A stretch of DNA of 64,000 nt. Source: Ruminococcus sp. Phil11. GTDB lineage: Bacteria > Bacillota > Clostridia > Oscillospirales > Ruminococcaceae. The position numbers and the translations under genes are program-made. Shown one piece after another: positions 58,757 to 64,000 of this stretch; positions within the stretch are counted from its first letter, which is position 1, and the number at the start of each line of letters is the position of its first letter. The DNA is taken from assembly GCA_001940925.1 (NCBI GenBank), contig MSGZ01000024.1, positions 246,090 to 310,089 of the forward strand, in the 5' to 3' direction. The notes under the pieces are model-generated. The model was not told where the DNA came from and ran no database searches. It worked only from the letters and a program-made list of their open reading frames with translations.

Positions 58757-60058
58757 ATGCTGAACAATCCGCCCTTTGTGCGCATCGCGGATGCCGACCC
58801 TGCACACCTGTTTCCGGCCGGGCTGGAATATAACCCGCCCGCGCGCGGCATGTGGAACATCGTGCAAATGGGGATGCTGATTCCCGGTGCGCACCAGATT
58901 TACGGCTGTGCGCAGGGTTGTCTGCGCGGCGTCTGCCTGACTGCCGCCGAAATGAACGCGCTCGACCGCCTGAGCTGGATCTCCCTCACCGAGGAGGATA
59001 TGTTCAACGGTACGCTGGAGCAGAGCCTTGTGGACGGCGTTTCCGAGATCGTCCGGCAGCTTGACCCGCACCCGCCTGTCGTGCTGCTGTTTCTGAGCTG
59101 TATGCATCTGTTTGCGGGCTGTGATTTTGACGCGGTGATCGCCGACCTTTCCGCGGCGTTCCCGGATATTTGCTTTGTCGATTGCTATATGACGCCGACG
59201 ATGCGCGAATCCGTGCCGCCTGTTGTGCAGACCTGCCGGCAGATGTATACGCCGCTGAAAGCCCTGCCGAAAAATCCGAAGGCCGTCGGCATTGTCGGCA
59301 ATGACCGTCCGACCGATGAGGATTCCGAGCTTATGAAAATACTGCGCGGCGCGGGCTTTGCCGTCCGTGACCTGACGCGCTGCAAAACGTATGACGAATA
59401 TCTGCAGCTGGCAGATGCGTCGCTGAATCTGACCTATATCCCGACGGCTCATGCTGCGGGCGAGCTGCTCACGGAGCGGTTTGAGACGCCGTGCCTGCAT
59501 CTGCCGAACAGCTTTGATTATGATAAAATTGCAGAGAATTACAAGACGCTCTGCGGGGCACTCGGCATTTCCTGTCCTGATTTTTCGGCGGAGATGCAGG
59601 CAGCGGATCACGCGCTGGATGCGCTGAAAGCGGAGATCGGCGGGATTGCCGTTGCGGTCGATTACACCGCCGTGACGCAGCCGTTTTCCCTTGCTGCGCT
59701 GCTCTGTCAGCACGGCATCAACGTGAAATACGTCATTGCAGACACGGTCGGAGAGGATGCGGCGGCGTTCCGCTGGCTGCAGGAAAACCGTCCGGAGCTG
59801 CTGATCTATGCGCCGGCCAATGTCAATATGCTGCATCAGCATACGCAGGCAGCGGAGCCCGTGCTCGCGATCGGGCAGAAGGCGGCGTACTACTTCGCGA
59901 CCGATCACTTTGTCAATCTGATCCTGAACGGCGGATATTACGGCTTCTCCGGCATCCGGAAGATCGCGGAACTGACCGCAGAGGCTTACCGCACAACGAA
60001 GGATCGCCGCACCGTGCTCCGGCATAAGGGCTACGGCTGCGCGTCCTGCCTGCTGTGA
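58757..60058 (+). CDS. Nitrogenase component-1-like subunit (NifD/BchN/MarD-type), Nfl alpha
   Basis: The 433-residue protein is predicted to be a catalytic or cluster-bearing subunit of a nitrogenase-like reductase. RGMWNIVQMGMLIPGAHQI aligns in style with the NifD region before its second P-cluster cysteine. Then come Cys51, Cys55 and Cys60 (YGCAQGCLRGVC) and a later pair, Cys115 and Cys122 (LSCMHLFAGC). The position expected for the first P-cluster Cys (about residue 25) is in LEYNPPARG, with no Cys. C-terminal YYFATDHFVNLILNGGYYGFSG matches component-1 tails. ATG 58757 abuts the NifH-like stop; an upstream ATG (58676) lies inside that gene. Shorter than NifD (~490), similar to BchN/CfbD. 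Confidence 0.88.
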   Translation: MLNNPPFVRIADADPAHLFPAGLEYNPPARGMWNIVQMGMLIPGAHQIYGCAQGCLRGVCLTAAEMNALDRLSWISLTEEDMFNGTLEQSLVDGVSEIVRQLDPHPPVVLLFLSCMHLFAGCDFDAVIADLSAAFPDICFVDCYMTPTMRESVPPVVQTCRQMYTPLKALPKNPKAVGIVGNDRPTDEDSELMKILRGAGFAVRDLTRCKTYDEYLQLADASLNLTYIPTAHAAGELLTERFETPCLHLPNSFDYDKIAENYKTLCGALGISCPDFSAEMQAADHALDALKAEIGGIAVAVDYTAVTQPFSLAALLCQHGINVKYVIADTVGEDAAAFRWLQENRPELLIYAPANVNMLHQHTQAAEPVLAIGQKAAYYFATDHFVNLILNGGYYGFSGIRKIAELTAEAYRTTKDRRTVLRHKGYGCASCLL

Positions 60059-60071
60059 AAGGAGGACGGCT

Positions 60072-61223
60072 GTGAAGCATACTGCAAAAATCATTCCGTG
60101 CTATGCGGCGGACAGTGCCGGTGCCTGCTCTGCGCTCTACGAGCTGGGCGGCATGACCGTCGTGCACGATGCATCCGGCTGCAACTCAACCTTCGCGACC
60201 TTCGATGAGCCGCGCTGGTGGGATCAGCAGTCGATGACCTATATTTCCGCACTGACCGAGCTGGACGCGATCCTCGGCAATGACGAAAAGCTGATCGCCG
60301 ATGTGACCGCTGCCGCCGCTGACCAGAACCCGAAGTTCATCGCGGTCTGCGGCTCCCCGATGCCGATGATGATTGGCGTGGATTTCGATGCTGTCGCGTT
60401 TGAGATCGAGCAGCGCACCGGCATCCGCACCTTCGCGCTGCATACGAACGGAATGCATTCCTACCCGGAAGGCGCATCCGAGGCACTCCGCTGCATTGCG
60501 GAGGAATATGTCAGACCTGCGGAAACAAAGATCCCGAACGGTGTCAACCTGCTTGGTATGACGCCGCTGGATTTCGACAATCTGCATACAGCAGCAAGCA
60601 TCCGGGAATGGCTCGCGGAAAACGGCTTTGAAACGGTCGCCTGCTTTGCAATGGGCGATGCGCTCGAAACGCTCGCAAATGCTGCGAATGCGTCGGTCAG
60701 TCTGGTGCTTTCGCAGAGCGGACTGGCTGCGGCAGAATATATGCACGAAGCCTTCGGGATCCCGTATGTCTGCGGCGTGCCTTACGGAGAGGCGTTTTCC
60801 GCGCTGCTTGCGGATACCCTGCGGAATGCCGCAGCGGACGGAACCTGCGCATTTCCCTGCACGGAACGCGGGCAAGCCGGACAGACTGTCACGGTCATCG
60901 GGGAGGCGGTGTCCGCGGGAACGATCGCGGCGGCACTCGGCCTGACGGGATATGCGGCAAACGTGATCTGTCCGCTGCCGCATGACAAAAGACTGCTCAC
61001 AGCCGGCGATTCTGACGCCTTTGCAGAGGACGAGATCGCCGGGGCACTGGCGGAGATACAGCCGGAAACGGTCATCGCGGACCCGCTGTACCGGTTTATC
61101 CTGCCGAACGCTGCAAAACTGATCGGGCTGCCGCATACGGCGTTTTCGGGGCGGTGCTATGATAAGATCATCCCCGACCTGACGGGAAACCGTTTTGATG
61201 CATGGTATAAGGAGATGCTTTGA
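60072..61223 (+). CDS. Nitrogenase component-1-like subunit (NifK-type), Nfl beta
   Basis: The 383-residue protein probably pairs with the preceding gene product in an alpha-beta complex. Cys10, Cys37 (VVHDASGCNST) and Cys93 (IAVCGSPMPMMIG) have the spacing (27 and 56) of the NifK P-cluster ligands (25 and 58). Cys19 is an additional cysteine. The VVHDASGCNS segment corresponds to the conserved GC stretch of component-1 beta subunits. It lacks the C-terminal extension of NifK. The start is GTG 60072 with AAAGGAGG; the small membrane protein gene follows after one base. The substrate is unknown. Confidence 0.87.
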   Translation: MKHTAKIIPCYAADSAGACSALYELGGMTVVHDASGCNSTFATFDEPRWWDQQSMTYISALTELDAILGNDEKLIADVTAAAADQNPKFIAVCGSPMPMMIGVDFDAVAFEIEQRTGIRTFALHTNGMHSYPEGASEALRCIAEEYVRPAETKIPNGVNLLGMTPLDFDNLHTAASIREWLAENGFETVACFAMGDALETLANAANASVSLVLSQSGLAAAEYMHEAFGIPYVCGVPYGEAFSALLADTLRNAAADGTCAFPCTERGQAGQTVTVIGEAVSAGTIAAALGLTGYAANVICPLPHDKRLLTAGDSDAFAEDEIAGALAEIQPETVIADPLYRFILPNAAKLIGLPHTAFSGRCYDKIIPDLTGNRFDAWYKEML

Positions 61224-61224
61224 C

Positions 61225-61626
61225 ATGAGACACTGGAAACATATTCTGATTGCGTATATTTTTCATCTGGTTCCGATCATCCTCGGTTTTGTGTCAGGCA
61301 GTGACCGGTTCCATTTCATGGGGTTCTGCGCGGTCGCCGGCACGATCGCCTATATCATCTACTGGTGCATAGCAAACCGGAAGCAGTTTCTCTCGTGGGC
61401 GGTATTCGTGCATTTTCTGATCGGTGCCGCCGTGCAGATCATTCTGAATGCGGCGGAGATCATTCAGCCTGACGGCGGTATGTTTTCGGGGCTCGGACAA
61501 TATTTTTATATCATCTATGTGCAGGTTTCCCTTGTTCTGGTCGGCCTCACGAATCTGATCCTGTGGCTGCTCGACAGACGCCGCAGAAAGAAACAGGCTG
61601 CATCTGAGGATGCGGCGGAAGGATAA
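61225..61626 (+). CDS. Four-helix membrane protein within the nitrogenase-like cluster
   Basis: The 133-residue protein has four hydrophobic segments (about 5-24, 29-48, 55-78, 95-118) and a basic/acidic C-terminal tail ([13 protein letters not shown]). No known domain is recognised. It starts one base after the beta subunit stop, with AAGGAG at 61208-61213, and the second NifH-like gene begins 8 bp after it ends, so it is certainly in the operon. A role in membrane attachment or transport for the system is inference. Confidence 0.75.
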   Translation: MRHWKHILIAYIFHLVPIILGFVSGSDRFHFMGFCAVAGTIAYIIYWCIANRKQFLSWAVFVHFLIGAAVQIILNAAEIIQPDGGMFSGLGQYFYIIYVQVSLVLVGLTNLILWLLDRRRRKKQAASEDAAEG

Positions 61627-61634
61627 AGAAAAAT

Positions 61635-62405
61635 ATGATAAAGCTGGCAATTTACGGCAAGGGCGGCATCGGCAAATCGACCTGCACCGCGAACCTCGCG
61701 GCGGCGTTTGCAATGCGCGGCAAAAAAGTCATTCAGATCGGCTGCGACCCGAAGGCCGATTCCACGATCAATCTGCTGAACGGGGAACCGGTCACGCCGG
61801 TCATGGACTGGATGCGCGACCACGACGACGAGCCGGACAGCCTAGACCAGATCGCGAAGGAAGGCTTCGGCGGGGTGCTCTGCATTGAGACAGGCGGCCC
61901 GACACCGGGGCTCGGCTGCGCGGGGCGCGGCATCATCACGACATTTTCGCTGCTCAAGGAGCTGCGCCTGTTCGAGACGTATCAGCCGGATGTCGTGCTC
62001 TATGATGTGCTCGGCGACGTTGTCTGCGGCGGGTTTGCCGCACCGATCCGGGAGGGCTACGCGGAGCAGGTGCTGATTGTCACCTCCGGCGAAAAAATGG
62101 CGCTCTACGCCGCGAACAATATCAACAATGCGGTGAAGAATTTTGAGGACAGAAGCTATGCCAAAGTCCGCGGACTGATTCTCAACCGCCGCAATGTCAC
62201 TGATGAGGAAGCAAAGGTGCGTGCTTTTGCGGCATCCGCCGGACTTGCGATCGCGGCGGATATCCCGCGCTCGGACGATATCACAAAGTACGAGGATACG
62301 GGCAAAACGGTCATTGAGGGCGACCCGGACTGCGAGACCGCAAAGCGGTTCTTTGCGCTGGCCGATCTGCTGATCGGTGAGGAAGCGCAGAAAGGCAGCG
62401 AATGA
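61635..62405 (+). CDS. NifH-like nitrogenase-family iron protein 2 (Nfl)
   Basis: This second iron protein (256 residues) has [19 protein letters not shown], and both cluster cysteines ([10 protein letters not shown] and [11 protein letters not shown]). It resembles the first NifH-like protein closely in the P-loop and cluster regions but diverges between (about residues 45-80) and at the C-terminus. That fits a partner for a different component-1 protein, perhaps the one starting at 63759. It lies 8 bp after the membrane protein gene, and its stop overlaps the GNAT start (ATGA at 62402). Confidence 0.93.
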   Translation: MIKLAIYGKGGIGKSTCTANLAAAFAMRGKKVIQIGCDPKADSTINLLNGEPVTPVMDWMRDHDDEPDSLDQIAKEGFGGVLCIETGGPTPGLGCAGRGIITTFSLLKELRLFETYQPDVVLYDVLGDVVCGGFAAPIREGYAEQVLIVTSGEKMALYAANNINNAVKNFEDRSYAKVRGLILNRRNVTDEEAKVRAFAASAGLAIAADIPRSDDITKYEDTGKTVIEGDPDCETAKRFFALADLLIGEEAQKGSE

Positions 62406-62872
62406 AACAGGAATCGTCCGGCGGCATCACGGTCATGCGCGCCGAAGAAGAATGGCAGCGCGCCGGTGCCTATTCCGTGCGCATTCAGGGCATGAACCGG
62501 CAGCATCATATTTCGCTGCGCGAGGAATTTGACGAGCACGACGGCGAAGGCACAAGGTACATCGTCCTGCTGGATGACGGCTATCCGTTTGCGACATGCC
62601 GGTTTTATCCGCTGGATGCGAACCGCGTGATGCTCGGGCGGGTCGTTGTGCTGCCGGAATACCGCGGAAAGCAGTACGGCGTGAAAACCGTCGCAGAAGC
62701 GGAGAAATGGATGCGGGAGCTTGGCTATCAGACCGCTGAGATCGAGAGCCGCACGGAAGCAGTCGGGTTCTACGAAAAACTCGGCTACCGCAAAACCGGC
62801 GGCGGGATCGTCCGGAGCGGCGTGTTCGACTGCGTCCGCATGACAAAGCCGCTCACCGGAACGGAAGGCTGA
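62402..62872 (+). CDS. GNAT-family acetyltransferase in the nitrogenase-like cluster
   Basis: The 156-residue protein has strand beta-4 with [23 protein letters not shown] (the acetyl-CoA binding RxxxxG/A loop) and a terminal [13 protein letters not shown], both GNAT hallmarks. It overlaps the second NifH-like gene by 4 bp and so is translationally coupled. It may modify a small amine or simply travel with the operon. The substrate is unknown. Confidence 0.88.
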   Translation: MKQESSGGITVMRAEEEWQRAGAYSVRIQGMNRQHHISLREEFDEHDGEGTRYIVLLDDGYPFATCRFYPLDANRVMLGRVVVLPEYRGKQYGVKTVAEAEKWMRELGYQTAEIESRTEAVGFYEKLGYRKTGGGIVRSGVFDCVRMTKPLTGTEG

Positions 62873-62892
62873 CAGCCGGAAAGGAATCTTCG

Positions 62893-63270
62893 ATGATCAA
62901 AGGCATTCACCATATCTCCATGAAATGCGGCACGCAGGAGGCGTTCAGCAAAGCAAAATCGTTTTATCTGGATGTGCTCGGCATGACTGCCGTCCGGGAA
63001 TGGGCGGACGGCATCATGCTCTCCGCCGGGAACTGCATGATTGAGATTTTCAATAACGGTGCGGGTATTACCGAAAAGGGCGCAATCAGGCATTTTGCGC
63101 TGCTGACTGACAATATCGACGCACTTGCTGAAAAAATCACACAGGCCGGATACCGCTTTTTCATTGCGCCGGATGACCGCGTCATACAATCCGACCCGCC
63201 GTACCCGATCCGGATCGCATTCTGCACCGGGCCGCTCGGCGAGGAAATTGAGCTGTTTCAGGAACGGTAA
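62893..63270 (+). CDS. VOC/glyoxalase-fold protein
   Basis: The 125-residue protein is made of two beta-alpha-beta-beta-beta modules typical of the vicinal-oxygen-chelate superfamily. Candidate metal ligands are His6 or His7 in GIHHISM, the Glu in CMIEIFNNG, a His in IRHFALLTDN, and the late Glu in GEEIELFQ. Such proteins are lyases, isomerases or binding proteins; the activity cannot be assigned. AAAGGAA lies upstream of ATG 62893, 20 bp after the GNAT stop. Confidence 0.85.
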   Translation: MIKGIHHISMKCGTQEAFSKAKSFYLDVLGMTAVREWADGIMLSAGNCMIEIFNNGAGITEKGAIRHFALLTDNIDALAEKITQAGYRFFIAPDDRVIQSDPPYPIRIAFCTGPLGEEIELFQER

Positions 63271-63285
63271 GCAAAAGGAGCAAAA

Positions 63286-63762
63286 ATGTTCAGTACAGAT
63301 TCAAATGAGATCGAATTATTATATCTGTTCGGCGGCAGACGCCTGCTGATCATCGTCGGCATCGTGCTGTACCTGATCGCGGGTGCCGCGCTGCTGATGT
63401 TCATTCCGCAGACGTATGACTGGGTGCGCGCGGAGGCAAGATACACCGTGCAGGCCGATATCGTATCCTCGAAGGTGGATTATTTCGGGAGCAGCCGCAA
63501 GAAAGAGGACAAGCGGTACGAAGTCACCATGGAATATGAGATCAACGGCATCCGGCGGACGCATACGGAAACCTGCTCGCATGAGCCGACCGGCAAGCAA
63601 AAGCTGCGTGTTTACTGCACACGGGACGGCCGCTGGGAGGTTCTGGAGTATAATATTCCTGCAATGATATTTCTGACCGCGATCGCAGTCTGTGCCGCGA
63701 TCTACGGGACGACCATGCTGCGCGCGGCGAAGGAGCGGAAAAATACAGGAGAATCTGCATGA
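63286..63762 (+). CDS. DUF3592-like two-helix membrane protein
   Basis: The 158-residue protein has one helix at about 18-42, an extracytoplasmic beta-rich domain (about 45-125), and a second helix at about 125-147. The middle YTVQADIVSSKVDYF, then YEVTMEYEINGIRRTHTE, then a YCTRDGRW turn is the usual DUF3592 pattern. The role is unknown. AAAGGAG precedes ATG 63286. Its stop overlaps the next start (ATGA at 63759), so it belongs to the same operon. Confidence 0.78.
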   Translation: MFSTDSNEIELLYLFGGRRLLIIVGIVLYLIAGAALLMFIPQTYDWVRAEARYTVQADIVSSKVDYFGSSRKKEDKRYEVTMEYEINGIRRTHTETCSHEPTGKQKLRVYCTRDGRWEVLEYNIPAMIFLTAIAVCAAIYGTTMLRAAKERKNTGESA

Positions 63763-64000
63763 ATCACAACGCATACAGCATCACCGCGGCGGAGCTTGCC
63801 GCGGGAGGCTTTGACAATCTGCCGCCGGAGCTGAACAGTGCGAAGCATATGATCTACAGCTCGCCGGCAACGCTCGACTACAATTCACCGGGCGCAAAGG
63901 GCTTCGGCGTCAAGCGTGCGGGGCTCGCGATTCCCGGCTCTGTGATGCTGCTGGTCGCGCCGGGCTGCTGCGGCCGCAATACTGCGCTGCTCAACGAGCT
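63759..64000 (+). CDS. Nitrogenase component-1-like protein, 5' part only (runs off window)
   Basis: The 80 complete codons read here encode an N-terminus with HMIYSSPATLDYNSPGAK, then RAGLAIPGSVMLLVAPGCCGRNTALL. The PGCCGRNT segment has the place and look of the P-cluster cysteine region of component-1 proteins, and DYNSPGAKGFG parallels LEYNPPARG in the alpha-like subunit. It is therefore a third component-1 family member and not a repeat of the first two. ATG 63759 overlaps the preceding stop. A fourth subunit may follow beyond the window. Partial at 3' end. Confidence 0.75.
   Translation, partial: MNHNAYSITAAELAAGGFDNLPPELNSAKHMIYSSPATLDYNSPGAKGFGVKRAGLAIPGSVMLLVAPGCCGRNTALLNE

Noticed and set aside
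57997..62405. Bacteriochlorophyll (bchLNB) or coenzyme F430 (cfbCD) reductase
   Set aside because: No pigment or F430 genes accompany the cluster, and the presence of two H proteins with three component-1 members does not fit either pathway.
57997..64000. Classical nitrogen fixation (nifHDK) locus
   Set aside because: Component-1 proteins are too short, the first P-cluster Cys is missing in the alpha-like subunit, and nifE, nifN and nifB are not seen.

Overview
The window looks like a chromosomal segment of an obligately anaerobic, spore-forming, fibre-degrading Firmicute close to Ruminococcus (Oscillospiraceae). The evidence is a base composition of roughly 57% G+C by eye, secreted multi-domain xylanases carrying dockerin modules (cellulosome subunits), a SigI/RsgI-type sigma/anti-sigma pair, SpoIIR, CdaA/CdaR, short clostridial-type ThiC and Gram-positive-style ribosome binding sites and promoters. 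The genus is an inference from gene content; no rRNA or tRNA gene was seen.

Layout. 1-7.5 kb: membrane and zinc-ribbon proteins, aspartyl-tRNA synthetase, a TPR-like protein and a cytoplasmic CE2-type esterase. 8-11.3 kb: a GH3 glycosidase with permuted domain order. 11.4-14.4 kb: SigI/RsgI-like pair and a secreted acidic repeat protein. 15-20.6 kb: compact operon (SDR reductase, HD hydrolase, RNase Z, lipoprotein, CCA-adding enzyme, EamA exporter). 20.7-27 kb: AAA ATPase, YolD-like protein, Clp ATPase, Cys-rich micropeptide opposite spoIIR, class II aldolase. 27.4-30.3 kb: queuosine precursor operon (queD, queE, papain-like protein, folE, queC) behind a probable preQ1 riboswitch. 30.3-35 kb: thiamine operon (thiC, thiW, thiM, thiE, thiD) behind a TPP riboswitch. 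35-38.9 kb: GNAT, TrmH/SpoU methyltransferase, XRE-cupin regulator and acyl-CoA synthetase. 38.9-51.9 kb: xylan-degradation island of four dockerin proteins (tandem CE3 esterase; GH30-CBM22-Doc-CE1; CBM22-GH10-CBM22-Doc-GH43-CBM6; GH43-CBM22-Doc-CE1). 52-57.2 kb: ECF-type sigma with membrane partner, phosphatase-like protein, and the c-di-AMP synthase pair cdaA-cdaR. 57.4-64 kb: a TM1266-like regulator followed by a nitrogenase-like (Nfl) gene cluster that runs off the end of the window.

The most interesting system is the nitrogenase-like cluster at 57997-64000: two NifH-like iron proteins, at least three component-1-like subunits, two membrane proteins, a GNAT and a VOC protein, with no nif assembly genes in view and a transcription-terminator hairpin immediately before the first gene. 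Two further signals stand out. A ~40 bp box is shared, in fixed register with the -35 hexamer, by the three multi-domain xylanase genes. A dispersed ~165 bp intergenic repeat (family A here) ends at or just before a -35 hexamer in three copies and may deliver promoters. A second repeat family (B), built on a GGGACAGTGTCCC palindrome, sits immediately downstream of several genes.

How the genes work together: secreted dockerin enzymes cut and de-esterify acetylated, feruloylated arabinoxylan; signal-less CE2 and GH3 enzymes could finish imported oligosaccharides inside the cell; SigI/RsgI and the shared xylan box could control expression. The que and thi operons are classic riboswitch-controlled cofactor pathways.
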